64,000 bases of DNA from Burkholderia sp. OK233 (GTDB taxonomy: Bacteria; Pseudomonadota; Gammaproteobacteria; Burkholderiales; Burkholderiaceae), in assembly GCF_900230185.1 (NCBI RefSeq), contig NZ_OCSR01000001.1:2418001-2482000 (forward strand), in the 5' to 3' direction. The notes below the pieces were generated by a model. That model ran no database searches, had not been told where the DNA came from, and saw only the letters and a program-made list of their open reading frames with translations. Below, one piece after another: positions 18,666 to 27,791 of this stretch. Made by a program: the position numbers and the translations under genes. Numbering within the stretch: the stretch's first letter is position 1; every line of letters starts with the position of its first letter.

Positions 18666-20204
18666 CTACTTAGCCACTGGCATAGTGAACTCAGCCCCCT
18701 TCCCGATGCTATCGGGCCACCTCTGCATGATGCTCTTATAGCGCGTATAAAACCGCACCCCCTCCTCCCCATACGCATGGTGATCACCAAACAGCGACTT
18801 CTTCCACCCACCAAAAGAATGCCAGGCCATCGGCACAGGAATGGGCACATTAATCCCCACCATCCCAATCTGGATCTGCCGCGAAAACGCCCGAGCCACT
18901 CCACCATCTGAGGTAAACAACGACACCCCATTAGCAAACTCATTAGCATTAATGAGCTCAACAGCAGAAGCAAAATCCGGCACCCGCACCACACACAACA
19001 CCGGACCGAAAATCTCCTCCCGATAAATCTTCATATCAGTCGAGACATCATCGAACAACGTGCCGCCGAGAAAGAACCCCTTCTCATGTCCAGCCACCTG
19101 ATGGCCACGCCCATCAACCACCAGCTTCGCGCCAGCCGCAACGCCGGCATCGATATAACCCGCCACTTTCTCGCGATGCGCCGCAGTCACCAACGGCCCC
19201 ATCTCGGCTTCCGATTCCATTCCGTTTAGAATCTTCAGACTCTTCACGCGCGGTGTCAGTCGCTCGATCAGTTCATCGGCTATATGCCCGACCGCAACCG
19301 CAACCGAAATCGCCATGCACCGCTCGCCAGCGGAACCATAGGCTGCCCCGATCAACGCATCGACCGCCTGATCGAGATCCGCATCCGGCATCACCACGAG
19401 GTGATTCTTCGCACCGCCCAACGCCTGCACGCGCTTGCCGTGCTTCGTGCCTTCCGTATAGATGTACTCAGCAATCGGCGTCGAACCAACAAACGACAAC
19501 GCGCTCACCTCGGGATGAACAAGCAACGCATCCACGGCCACCTTGTCGCCATGCACGACATTGAACACGCCGTCCGGCAAACCGGCTTCCTTAAACAATT
19601 CCGCGAGGCGGTTCGATGCCGACGGATCACGCTCCGACGGTTTCAGCACAAACGTGTTGCCGCATGCGATCGCCACCGGGAACATCCAGCACGGCACCAT
19701 CATCGGGAAATTGAACGGCGTAATGCCGGCGACCACGCCCAGCGGCTGACGCAAATTCCAGTTGTCGATGCCGCCGCCGATCTGGTCGGTGAAGTCGGTC
19801 TTCAGGAGATTCGGAATGCCACACGCAAACTCGACGATCTCAATGCCGCGCATCACCTCGCCCTTCGCATCGGAAAAAACCTTGCCGTGCTCACGCGTGA
19901 TCAACTCCGCCAGTTCGTCATGGTGACGGTCGAGCAATTCCTTGAACTTGAACAGCACGCGCGCCCGCTTGATCGGCGCGGTTTCGCTCCATGCAGGAAA
20001 CGCAGCACTGGCGGCAGCGACCGCCGCGTCCACTTCAGCGACGCTCGCCAGCGGCACGCGTGCGCTCACGCTGCCAAGCGCGGGATTGAAGACGTCGCCG
20101 AAGCGGCCGCTCGTACCGTCGACAGTCTTGCCATTAATGAAATGGGTCAGCACGCGCGCACTCGTCTCGCTCCGGACAGTCTCGTCCTGATATGTCTCGC
20201 TCAT
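18666..20204 (-). CDS. mmsA: Methylmalonate-semialdehyde dehydrogenase (CoA-acylating)
   Basis: The 512-residue aldehyde dehydrogenase has the MmsA signatures: [59 protein letters not shown] and the catalytic cysteine in [14 protein letters not shown]. MmsA converts methylmalonate or malonate semialdehyde to propionyl- or acetyl-CoA in valine, inositol or beta-alanine catabolism. The ATG at 20204 (MSETYQ), preceded by AGAGGAC, is chosen over an earlier frame start at 20240. A LysR gene is divergent. The last ~110 codons show G/T-rich codon choice (A/C-rich on the + strand), which matches the adjacent repeat flank. Confidence 0.94.
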   Translation of the reverse strand: MSETYQDETVRSETSARVLTHFINGKTVDGTSGRFGDVFNPALGSVSARVPLASVAEVDAAVAAASAAFPAWSETAPIKRARVLFKFKELLDRHHDELAELITREHGKVFSDAKGEVMRGIEIVEFACGIPNLLKTDFTDQIGGGIDNWNLRQPLGVVAGITPFNFPMMVPCWMFPVAIACGNTFVLKPSERDPSASNRLAELFKEAGLPDGVFNVVHGDKVAVDALLVHPEVSALSFVGSTPIAEYIYTEGTKHGKRVQALGGAKNHLVVMPDADLDQAVDALIGAAYGSAGERCMAISVAVAVGHIADELIERLTPRVKSLKILNGMESEAEMGPLVTAAHREKVAGYIDAGVAAGAKLVVDGRGHQVAGHEKGFFLGGTLFDDVSTDMKIYREEIFGPVLCVVRVPDFASAVELINANEFANGVSLFTSDGGVARAFSRQIQIGMVGINVPIPVPMAWHSFGGWKKSLFGDHHAYGEEGVRFYTRYKSIMQRWPDSIGKGAEFTMPVAK

Positions 20205-20337
20205 CTTCTTGTCCTCTTCCTGTGAAGGTCTTCGGCCCACCGCGAACGGTGTGATAAACGCAAGCGTACGGCGCTTCGGGGCGACAAATCCAATGAGTAA
20301 TGCTCAACTGCGCTATAAGCCGAGCTAATATCAGGAT

Positions 20338-21237
20338 ATGGATCTGACTCTGCTACGGGCGTTCGTCACCGTCGCACGCGAGGGCAACCTCACGCGTGCC
20401 GCGGTGCAGCTTCACCTGACCCAACCTGCCGTCAGCCTGCAAATCAAGCATTTGCAGGAGACGCTCGGCGTGACGCTGTTCACGCGGACCTCGCACGGGC
20501 TTTCGCTGACACGAGATGGTCAGGCCCTGCTGCCCCACGCCGAACGCGCGCTGGGCGCCGCGAGCGACGTGCAGCGTGCGGCGGCGTCGCTGCGCCACGA
20601 AGTGCGCGGCCGTTTGCGGATCGGCACGATTCTCGACCCGGCGTTTCTGCGCCTCGGCGGCTTTCTCAAGCAACTGGTGGAAACCTGGCCGCGCATCGAG
20701 ACGGCCTTACGCCATGGCATGTCCGGCTGGGTGCTGGAGCAGGTCCGCGCGGGGGAACTGGATGTGGGCTATTACATCGGCCTTCCATCCGATGACGATG
20801 CCCGCGACGGCGCCACCTTTCATGCCGTCACGCTCACGCACTTCCAGTACCGCGTGCTGGCGCCGGCGGGCTGGAAAGATCGCGTGAAAGGCGCGCGCGA
20901 CTGGCGTTCGCTCGCCGCACTGCCGTGGATCTGGACGCCGCCCGCGTCCGCGCACAACAGGTTGTTGTCGCGCTGCTTTGGTGAGGCCGGCGTCAAACCG
21001 GTTAAGGTGGCGGAAGTGGATCAGGAGCCGTCGATGCTCGATCTGGTCAAGTCAGGCGTCGGTCTGACGCTCGCGCGCGATGCCACCGCGATCGCCGAAG
21101 CGCATGCACACGCGTTGACCATCGTCGAAGGCGTCACCGTGCCGACCCAGCTCAGCTTCATTACGCTCGCCGAGCGGAAGGACGAACCCGCGATTGCAGC
21201 GGCATTGAAGCTGATCGAGCAGCAATGGGCGACTTGA
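20338..21237 (+). CDS. LysR-family transcriptional regulator, divergent from mmsA
   Basis: The 299-residue protein has an N-terminal winged helix-turn-helix (MDLTLLRAFVTVAREGNLTRAA, LHLTQPAVSLQIKHLQETLG) and a periplasmic-binding-like effector domain. Position, 133 bp from and divergent to mmsA, makes control of mmsA its likely job, as is usual for LysR regulators. No clear T-N11-A site could be fixed in the 20205-20337 gap. The effector is unknown. Confidence 0.9.
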   Translation: MDLTLLRAFVTVAREGNLTRAAVQLHLTQPAVSLQIKHLQETLGVTLFTRTSHGLSLTRDGQALLPHAERALGAASDVQRAAASLRHEVRGRLRIGTILDPAFLRLGGFLKQLVETWPRIETALRHGMSGWVLEQVRAGELDVGYYIGLPSDDDARDGATFHAVTLTHFQYRVLAPAGWKDRVKGARDWRSLAALPWIWTPPASAHNRLLSRCFGEAGVKPVKVAEVDQEPSMLDLVKSGVGLTLARDATAIAEAHAHALTIVEGVTVPTQLSFITLAERKDEPAIAAALKLIEQQWAT

Positions 21238-21609
21238 GGACGGCATGAAGGCCGGCGTGGAGCCAGCCTGAGCGCAGTACAACCGCGAGGGCGATATGAG
21301 CCGTTCTCATGACAGCTATGCACCGTGCGACCAATTGTCATTTCGCCGCGCCTCGTCGCAGACCGCTTTCGGCTGGTGGCGCAAGCAGAGCAGCCTCGCT
21401 GGCGGTCAATCAAGGTTCATCTCGAAGCCCGCATTTACTGGCCCCGTCATCTGAAACCACACCGTCACGCACTTTTTGTTAGATTGAGGGTTCGCGCTCA
21501 CGCGCCGGCCCGCATCGTTTTTGTTCCGTCTGACTTCGTCCTTCCCGGCAGCTTCGCCCCGGCAACACCGGAAGCTGCCGACCACGCCATCCTTCGACAG
21601 GAGCCTGAC
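21238..21609. other. Gene-free gap between lysR and the CYTH gene
   Basis: A longer open frame runs from 21325 into the CYTH gene, but its first part has no recognisable domain. I see no terminator or promoter I can defend in these 372 bp. Confidence 0.4.
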
Positions 21610-22146
21610 ATGGCACGCAACATTGAAATCAAAGCCCGCGCCCAGCATTTCGAACAGCTGCGCGAACGCGCCGCGAAGCTTGCGCCGGACGCGCCACTGA
21701 TCTTCCGCCAGCAGGACTTTTTCTACGACGTGCCGCGTGGCCGACTGAAGCTGCGCCAGTTCGACGACGGCACACCGGCCGAACTGATCTTCTACCAGCG
21801 CGACGACCGGGATGGTCCGAAGGCGTCGTATTACACGCGCAGCCCGGTGACCAACCCTGAGGCAATGCACGCGCTGCTCGCCACGGCGCTGACCACGCGT
21901 GGCATCGTCACAAAGGAACGTCACGTTTATCTGACTGGCCGTACGCGGATCCATCTGGACCGCGTCGACGGTCTCGGCGACTTCGTTGAACTCGAAGTGC
22001 TGCTGGCTCAGGACGACGACGAAGAAGGCGGTCACGCCGAAGCACACGCGATGTTCCAGACCCTCGGCGTACCGGAATCGGATCTGGTGGCAGTGGCCTA
22101 CGTGGATTTGTTGAGCCCGGACACCGAGCCGAAGCAGGCTGCGTAA
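21610..22146 (+). CDS. CYTH-domain protein (class IV adenylyl cyclase/thiamine triphosphatase-like)
   Basis: The 178-residue protein starts MARNIEIKARAQHFEQLRER. The EIKAR start is the metal-binding motif of CYTH enzymes, and KLRQFDDG, ELIFYQRDD, YTRSPV, IHLDRVDGLGDFVELEVLL supply the acidic and basic residues that line the triphosphate tunnel. CYTH proteins bind or cleave triphosphate compounds; the length fits the class IV adenylyl cyclase branch, but cyclase activity is not shown by sequence. The ATG at 21610 is preferred to an upstream in-frame start. The gene stands alone. Confidence 0.82.
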   Translation: MARNIEIKARAQHFEQLRERAAKLAPDAPLIFRQQDFFYDVPRGRLKLRQFDDGTPAELIFYQRDDRDGPKASYYTRSPVTNPEAMHALLATALTTRGIVTKERHVYLTGRTRIHLDRVDGLGDFVELEVLLAQDDDEEGGHAEAHAMFQTLGVPESDLVAVAYVDLLSPDTEPKQAA

Positions 22147-22236
22147 AACTTAAGCATTCAGGGTCGCGGTGACGTCAATCCAGAAGCCGCGGCCCTTCTT
22201 ACCCCCCAACACCAGAAACCCCGGGAAGCCCCGGTA

Positions 22237-22728
22237 TCAAGCGGCGGCCGCTCCCGGCGAAAGATGGCCGAGCGGCAACGGTCCATTGCGCTTGAACGTG
22301 GTCAACACGATATTTGAGCGCACGCTGTCGACGCCCGGCACACGCATCAACTTCTTCATCACGAACGTCGACAGATAGTTCAGATCGGGCGCGACAATGC
22401 GCAGCAGATAATCGGCGTCGCCAACCACCGCGTGACATTCCAGTACTTCCGGCAGCACCTCGATCTGTTGCTGGAATTGCTCGATGATCGAGTCACCGTG
22501 ATGCTTCAACTTCAGACTCGTAAAAGCCGTCACGCCGAGCCCAAGTTTTTCCGGGCGCAGCACGACGCGATAACCGTCCACCACCCCCACCTGCTCCAGG
22601 CGCTGCAAGCGCCGCCCAATCTGCGACGGTGACAGCGGCACCTGCTCAGCCAATTGCTGATGCGGAGCCCGGCCGAAGCGCTGAAGAACGTCCAGCAGCG
22701 CGAGATCGAAGTGATCGAGTTCTAACAT
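22237..22728 (-). CDS. Lrp/AsnC-family regulator, divergent from phhA
   Basis: Starting at 22728 (MLELDHFDLALLDVLQRFGR) the protein has the AsnC-type helix-turn-helix with LSPSQIGRRLQRLEQVGVV and a C-terminal RAM/ligand domain (HAVVGDADYLLRIVAPDL, SNIVLTTFKR). An ATG five codons earlier is possible. It is divergent from phhA with 148 bp between starts, and is therefore the likely regulator of phenylalanine catabolism, probably sensing an aromatic amino acid. PhhR in Pseudomonas is of a different family, so the assignment rests on position. Confidence 0.88.
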   Translation of the reverse strand: MLELDHFDLALLDVLQRFGRAPHQQLAEQVPLSPSQIGRRLQRLEQVGVVDGYRVVLRPEKLGLGVTAFTSLKLKHHGDSIIEQFQQQIEVLPEVLECHAVVGDADYLLRIVAPDLNYLSTFVMKKLMRVPGVDSVRSNIVLTTFKRNGPLPLGHLSPGAAAA

Positions 22729-22749
22729 GATTGATATCCGCATTAAAGG

Positions 22750-22790
22750 CTCAATTGATGCACGATTATTGCATATTGATACATCATAAC
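22750..22790. promoter_or_regulatory. Probable Lrp-type operator region before phhA
   Basis: This AT-rich stretch has nested dyads: TGATG...CATCA (22756-22760 and 22782-22786) and TGCA...TGCA (22759-22773). It lies between the divergent Lrp-type gene and phhA. It is a plausible binding site for that regulator; no footprint can be inferred beyond the symmetry. Confidence 0.45.
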
Positions 22791-22876
22791 GCCATCATTG
22801 CGCCCATTCCGCACGCCCACCGCTCTACACTTGCATCACCGTTTCAACCCGCAGACACCGCAGAGCGCGCAGCATC

Positions 22877-23767
22877 ATGTCCACCGCCAATACCGCCAAA
22901 CTCAAAGAGCAATTCGACGCCGGCCTCGAAACCCGCGCCGACTTCACCATCGACCAGCCAACCGAACGATACGGCGCAGTCGACCACGCTGTATGGCAGC
23001 AGCTTTACGCACGCCAGACAGCGTTGCTCAGGGGCCGTGTGTGCGATGAGTTTCTGGCGGGCGTCGACTGTATCGGCATGCCGCACGACCGCGTGCCCTC
23101 CTTCGACGAAATCAACGCAAAGCTGACGCCGGCAACGGGCTGGCAAATCGTCGCCGTGCCCGGACTCGTGCCCGACCAGGTGTTCTTCGAGCATCTGGCG
23201 AACCGCCGTTTTCCCGTGACATGGTGGATGCGCCGCCCCGACCAACTCGATTATCTGCAGGAACCGGACTGTTTTCACGATCTGTTCGGCCACGTACCGC
23301 TGCTGATCAATCCGGTGTTCGCGGACTACATGCACGCGTACGGCCGCGCGGCGCTTGCCGCCAATGATGCCGGTGCCCTGCCGCTGCTCGCCCGGCTCTA
23401 TTGGTACACCGTCGAGTTCGGCCTGATCCGCGACGCGGCGAGTCCGAACGGCGTGAAGATCTACGGCGCGGGCATCGTGTCGAGCAAAGGCGAGACGCTC
23501 TACAGCCAGCAAAGCGCGGCGCCGAACCGGCTCGGTTTCGATCTCGAACGCGTGATGCGTACGCGCTATCGCATCGACACGTTCCAGAAAACCTACTTCG
23601 TGATCGACGACTTCGCGCAATTGTTTGGCGTCGCGCAAACCGATTTCGCGCCTCTGCTGGCCGGGCTGGCCGCGCAGCCGGCGTTCGCGGCAGGGGACGT
23701 GCTCGAGTGCGATCGCGTTATCACGCGCGGCTCGCAGGAAGGCTGGCAAGCCGACGGCGATATCTGA
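22877..23767 (+). CDS. phhA: Phenylalanine 4-monooxygenase (iron and pterin dependent)
   Basis: The 296-residue single-domain aromatic amino acid hydroxylase converts phenylalanine to tyrosine with tetrahydropterin and O2. The iron ligands are His134 and His139 ([10 protein letters not shown]) and Glu180 (YTVEFGLI), spaced as in the bacterial enzyme. Pterin-binding residues near [10 protein letters not shown] are present. There is no N-terminal ACT regulatory domain, as usual in bacteria. phhB follows after 92 bp on the same strand and recycles the pterin. Confidence 0.96.
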   Translation: MSTANTAKLKEQFDAGLETRADFTIDQPTERYGAVDHAVWQQLYARQTALLRGRVCDEFLAGVDCIGMPHDRVPSFDEINAKLTPATGWQIVAVPGLVPDQVFFEHLANRRFPVTWWMRRPDQLDYLQEPDCFHDLFGHVPLLINPVFADYMHAYGRAALAANDAGALPLLARLYWYTVEFGLIRDAASPNGVKIYGAGIVSSKGETLYSQQSAAPNRLGFDLERVMRTRYRIDTFQKTYFVIDDFAQLFGVAQTDFAPLLAGLAAQPAFAAGDVLECDRVITRGSQEGWQADGDI

Positions 23768-23859
23768 CAACCCAGCCTGAGCAGGCTGACAGCATCCGTG
23801 AAAAAATAGCGGATACGCGCGCCTGCCGGCGCGCCTGTTCAGATCAACGAGGTAGCATC

Positions 23860-24150
23860 ATGATTAACAAACTGACTTCCGAAGAACGCGCCACGCAGGT
23901 CGCCGAACTGCACGGCTGGCAAGCCGTGGCGGGCCGCGACGCGATCCAGCGCCACTTGAAGTTCGCCGACTTCAACGAAGCATTCGGCTTCATGACGCGC
24001 GTGGCGATCAAGGCGCAGGAAATGGATCACCATCCGGAATGGTTCAACGTGTACAACAAGGTGGAAATCACCCTGTCGACGCACGAGGCTAATGGCCTGA
24101 CCGAGCGGGACATCAAATTGGCCCGATTTATCGACAGTATTACTGCGTAA
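23860..24150 (+). CDS. phhB: Pterin-4a-carbinolamine dehydratase
   Basis: The 96-residue protein starts [20 protein letters not shown], preceded by GAGGT. It has the family motif around [18 protein letters not shown], where the histidines act in dehydration of the pterin intermediate produced by PhhA. The short size matches the family. The longer open frame that begins at 23401 runs inside phhA in another frame and is not the start. Confidence 0.95.
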   Translation: MINKLTSEERATQVAELHGWQAVAGRDAIQRHLKFADFNEAFGFMTRVAIKAQEMDHHPEWFNVYNKVEITLSTHEANGLTERDIKLARFIDSITA

Positions 24151-24244
24151 TACAAGCGATCAGGTGCCTCGACACGCCCCGCATCGCGCGATTTGACGGT
24201 AATGAAAGGGCATTGCAGGCAATCTCGCGCCCAAACCTTCAGTT

Positions 24245-24469
24245 CTACAGGCTATTATTAAGGCGCACGTAAGAATCCCACGCTTGCCTGGCAAACCCGT
24301 CTAAACGATCCGGTGATAGCGTCTGCTGACGCTGTACAATCATCAGCGCATACGGCTTGGAGAGCGCGCTTGCCTCCTTGCACAGAACGAGTTCGTCGCC
24401 GCTCGAAGGTGAGCGGGCGCGCCAGAAGTTGATCGCGGCTTCCAGTTCGTGGATCGTTATCTCGGACAT
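24245..24469 (-). CDS. DUF3717-family small protein
   Basis: The 74-residue protein beginning MSEITIHELEAAINFWRARS and continuing DELVLCKEASALSKPYALM matches the small DUF3717 proteins I know from Burkholderia relatives. Its function is unknown. It has no signal peptide or membrane segment. The reading frame remains open for 71 more codons upstream, but that part overlaps an 11-bp repeat array and lacks the family sequence, so the ATG at 24469 is chosen. It is divergent from the response-regulator gene. Confidence 0.82.
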   Translation of the reverse strand: MSEITIHELEAAINFWRARSPSSGDELVLCKEASALSKPYALMIVQRQQTLSPDRLDGFARQAWDSYVRLNNSL

Positions 24470-24476
24470 GACTTCG

Positions 24477-24553
24477 TGGTCGCTCAGTGGCTGCCTGATG
24501 GCTACTTCATGGCTGCTCGATAGCTGTTTCGTGGCCGCCTGGTGCCAGTTCGG
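24477..24553. repeat. Seven phased 11-bp repeats between DUF3717 and the response regulator
   Basis: Seven consecutive 11-bp units can be read, each starting TGG or close to it: TGGTCGCTCAG, TGGCTGCCTGA, TGGCTACTTCA, TGGCTGCTCGA, TAGCTGTTTCG, TGGCCGCCTGG, TGCCAGTTCGG. They lie 90-166 bp upstream of the response-regulator start. Eleven base pairs is about one helical turn, so every unit shows the same face, a layout seen at OmpR-family binding sites. A regulatory array is the likely role; it is not described to my knowledge. Confidence 0.6.
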
Positions 24554-24642
24554 CACGGCCACGCGGCACGCTGCCTGTGCAGCAGGCGCCCCGGCGAACC
24601 GCTTGCCCAAACGCCTAAAACCATTGTACTTGAGCGAAATCC

Positions 24643-25329
24643 ATGCGACTCCTTCTGATCGAAGATGACCGCCCCATCGCACGCGGCATCCAAAGTAGTC
24701 TCGAACAAGCCGGCTTCACCGTCGACATGGTCCATGACGGCATTTTCGCCGAACAGGCCCTCACCCAAAACCGCCACGAGCTGGTGATTCTCGATCTGGG
24801 CCTGCCCGGTATCGACGGCATGACGTTGCTCGCGCGCTTCCGTCAGAGCAATCGTCACACGCCGGTGATCATCCTCACCGCGCGCGACGAGTTGAACGAC
24901 CGCGTGCAAGGCCTGAATTCCGGCGCGGACGACTACATGCTGAAGCCGTTCGAACCCACCGAACTCGAAGCGCGCATCCGCGCCGTGATGCGCCGCAGCG
25001 GCCCGCATGGCGACATGCCGCGTCCGGAAGTGTCGTTGGGCGGTGTGCGTCTGTCGGGCGTCGATCGCCGCATTTTCAACGACGACAAGCCGCTCGAACT
25101 GTCGCCGCGTGAATTCGCGGTGCTCGAAATGCTGCTGCTGCGCCACGGCCGCGTGGTCAGCAAGGCTCAGTTGCAAGACCATCTGACGCACTTCGGCGGC
25201 GATCTCGGCGATACCGCGATCGAAGTTTATGTGCACCGGGTGCGTAAAAAGCTCGAAAACTGCCGTGTCGAAATCGTCACGGTGCGTGGCTTCGGTTACC
25301 TGTTGCAGGAAATCCGCCAGGCCGCATAA
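24643..25329 (+). CDS. OmpR/QseB-type response regulator
   Basis: The 228-residue protein has a receiver domain (MRLLLIEDDRPIARGI, acidic pair, phosphoacceptor Asp51 in VILDLGLPG, Thr in LTARDE, Lys in MLKPF) and a winged-helix output domain ending DTAIEVYVHRVRKKLENCRVEIVTVRGFGYLL. The kinase gene follows after 142 bp. Targets are unknown; the repeat array upstream suggests autoregulation. Confidence 0.93.
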   Translation: MRLLLIEDDRPIARGIQSSLEQAGFTVDMVHDGIFAEQALTQNRHELVILDLGLPGIDGMTLLARFRQSNRHTPVIILTARDELNDRVQGLNSGADDYMLKPFEPTELEARIRAVMRRSGPHGDMPRPEVSLGGVRLSGVDRRIFNDDKPLELSPREFAVLEMLLLRHGRVVSKAQLQDHLTHFGGDLGDTAIEVYVHRVRKKLENCRVEIVTVRGFGYLLQEIRQAA

Positions 25330-25471
25330 TCGTTGCAAGGGCCGCAATCTGCATTGCGGCCTGACAGCGCCGGGCCGGCGCCGCGCACCCGGTGCGCAAT
25401 TCGCCGGCTTCCGGCGAATTTTCACGGTGCTACGTGCTTTACGCCGTTGCTCCTTTCCCGCGCGTTCGATC

Positions 25472-26974
25472 ATGCCCCAGCCGGCCGCCAATAGTCTGCG
25501 CCGCACGCTGCTGCGGCGCCTCGCTGCTCCCCTTTCGCTGCTCGCACTGATGAGCGGCCTGATCGCTTACTGGCTGGCGTGGCAATACACGCAGCATGTG
25601 GTCGACCGCTCGCTCGCCGATCTCGCCACCGCGATTTCCAAACAGATCCAGATTGCCGGCCCCGACGCCAAGGTGACGGTGCCGCCGCTCGCGCAGGCCA
25701 TGTTCTCCGATCCGGTCGAACAACTCGTCTATCGGATCAGCAACGGCGAAACCGAAATCGCCGGCGACCACAACCTGCCGCTGCAAGGCACCAGTGTGCG
25801 GCGCATGCATTACGCGTACGTATTCGAAACGCAGCACCAGGGTGTGACGGTGCGCGTGGCCCAGGTACGCGTCGATCAGCCCACCGGCAATCCCATCGTC
25901 GTCGAAGTGGGTCAGCCGGTGCATCACCGGTTTCAGATCGCCGCCGAGTTTCTGGTCGCGATCATGATGCCACTGCTGTTGCTGCTGCTGGCGGGCTGGG
26001 TAATCGTGTGGCGCGTCGTCAATCAGCAGCTCAATCCGCTGACCGATCTCGCTGACTCGCTGAACCGGCAGACCCACACGTCGCTCGAACCGGTGGACGA
26101 GACCTATGTCCCGGTTGAGATCCGGCCGCTCACCGGCGCGTTGAACGCGCTGCTCGATCGCCTGAAAACCGCCCTCGACGGCCAGCGCAAATTTATCGCC
26201 GACGCCGCGCATCAGCTGCGCACGCCGCTCACCGCCGTCAAGCTGCATGCGGAACAAGCGGCGGTCGCGCGTGATCCGCAGCAAACGCTCGCCGCGGTCC
26301 GTGAACTGCGTGCGGCGGCCGACCGCGCCGTGCGGCTGTCGAACCAGTTGCTTTCACTGGCGCGCGCGGAGCCGGGCGAACAGGCGGCACGTTTCGTCAA
26401 CGTGGATATGGCTGCGCTCGCTTTCGATACGGGTGCGGAATGGGTGCCGCGCGCGTTGACTTTCCACGTCGACCTCGGCTTCCAGCGCCTCGACGATCCG
26501 GGTAACGATCAACCTCTGATGGCGCGCGGCAATCCGGTGCTGCTGCACGAAGTGATCGCCAATCTGCTGGATAACGCGCTCAAGTACGTGCCGCCTTCGC
26601 GTTTCGATGGCGGCCGCATCACCGTGACGGTGTCGCAAACCGTGATCGACAATCTGCGCATGGCGGAGATCATCGTGGAAGACAATGGGCCGGGCGTGCC
26701 GCTCACGCAGCAAGCCGATCTGTTCAAACGGTTCTTCCGCGGCGACGGTCAAAGCGACGCCGGTGTGGACAGCGGCGCCGGTCTCGGTCTCGCGATCGTT
26801 CACGACATCATGGTGCTGCATCACGGCAGCGTGCATTACGAGGACGCGCCGGAGGGCGGTGCGCGCTTTATTGTGCGTATTCCGCTGATACCGATCAGCG
26901 TTCAGCACGACGTTGATCCCGAGGTGCGGCGTCCGGCAAAAAAATCGGCGCACTCGGCGCCGATCGATATGTGA
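25472..26974 (+). CDS. QseC/TctE-type sensor histidine kinase
   Basis: Taking the ATG at 25472 (MPQPAANSLRR) the protein is 500 residues. An N-terminal membrane helix, a periplasmic sensor of about 130 residues and a second membrane helix (AIMMPLLLLLLAGWVIVW) precede a HAMP-like linker. The phosphoacceptor is His247 in AAHQLRTPLTAVKLH. The ATPase domain has the N box LLDNALKYV, G1 VEDNGPGVP, F box FKRFFRG and G2 GAGLGLAIV. It is paired with the preceding regulator. The signal is unknown. Confidence 0.93.
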   Translation: MPQPAANSLRRTLLRRLAAPLSLLALMSGLIAYWLAWQYTQHVVDRSLADLATAISKQIQIAGPDAKVTVPPLAQAMFSDPVEQLVYRISNGETEIAGDHNLPLQGTSVRRMHYAYVFETQHQGVTVRVAQVRVDQPTGNPIVVEVGQPVHHRFQIAAEFLVAIMMPLLLLLLAGWVIVWRVVNQQLNPLTDLADSLNRQTHTSLEPVDETYVPVEIRPLTGALNALLDRLKTALDGQRKFIADAAHQLRTPLTAVKLHAEQAAVARDPQQTLAAVRELRAAADRAVRLSNQLLSLARAEPGEQAARFVNVDMAALAFDTGAEWVPRALTFHVDLGFQRLDDPGNDQPLMARGNPVLLHEVIANLLDNALKYVPPSRFDGGRITVTVSQTVIDNLRMAEIIVEDNGPGVPLTQQADLFKRFFRGDGQSDAGVDSGAGLGLAIVHDIMVLHHGSVHYEDAPEGGARFIVRIPLIPISVQHDVDPEVRRPAKKSAHSAPIDM

Positions 26975-27046
26975 CGTTGCAGTCGGTTAATGTACTGCCA
27001 CGGGTTGCCTTGAGCTCACTTACGTACAACTCAGGCAGCCCGCGTT

Positions 27047-27571
27047 TCATTTCTTCTTCGCTTTTTTCGCAGACGTCTTCGCCTTCTTCACCGTCTTGTC
27101 GGACCTGGAAGCGCCCTTCTCTTTCTCCGCCGGCGCCAGCATCGTGCCGCGGCACTTGCGCGCGCCGCAGCGGCATTCGTATTCCTTCTTGAGCTTCTTG
27201 GTCTGGCGCGCGTCGATGACGAGGCCGTAGTCGTAAAAGACTTCCTCACCCTCGGCGATGTCGCGCAGCGCGTGCACGTACACGTGACCGTCGATCTCTT
27301 CGGCTTCGCAATTCGGCGCGCACGAATGGTTGATCCAGCGCGCGCTGTTGCCGTCCACTTTGCCGTCGATCACCTTGCCGCTATCGAGCGCGAAGTAGAA
27401 CGTGTGATTCGGTTCGTCCGGATTGTGCGGATGACGGCGCAACGCTTCTTTCCAGGAGATCCGCTCACCCTTGTATTCGATCAGCCGTTCGCCGGCCGCA
27501 ATCGGCTCGATGGCAAACACGCCTTTGCCGTGCACACCCGAACGGCGCACGGCGATCCTGCGTGAACTCAT
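27047..27571 (-). CDS. SET-domain protein lysine methyltransferase-like
   Basis: The 174-residue protein has a complete SET domain: GVHGKGVFAIEPIAAGERLIEY, the SAM-site ARWINHSCAPNCEA and FYDYGL. A post-SET cysteine cluster CRCGARKCRGTML could bind zinc with a cysteine of the core. A lysine-rich tail (KKAKTSAKKAKKK) follows and may bind DNA or be a self-substrate. SET proteins in eukaryotes methylate histones; the bacterial substrate is unknown. It converges on the sensor kinase gene with a 72-bp gap. Confidence 0.88.
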   Translation of the reverse strand: MSSRRIAVRRSGVHGKGVFAIEPIAAGERLIEYKGERISWKEALRRHPHNPDEPNHTFYFALDSGKVIDGKVDGNSARWINHSCAPNCEAEEIDGHVYVHALRDIAEGEEVFYDYGLVIDARQTKKLKKEYECRCGARKCRGTMLAPAEKEKGASRSDKTVKKAKTSAKKAKKK

Positions 27572-27791
27572 TGAATGAATCCTTGTGAAGAACTAGGGGT
27601 GAAGATCCGGCAACCGTCAGAAATGCCCGCGTCTAACGCGCTGCTTTTTCCGACGCGGATAGCAAACGCGGCGCCTTGCGAGCGCCGCGTCGACCTGCGA
27701 CGCTCATGCGCCACATCCGGCATCCTACACGCTCAAGACGGCTTCGTTCAACCGTCAATAAGACGTGCACGCACAAGGCGCGTTGGCACGT

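Noticed and set aside
20205..20337. LysR T-N11-A operator
   Set aside because: Several weak half-sites can be drawn, but none is clearly better than the background.
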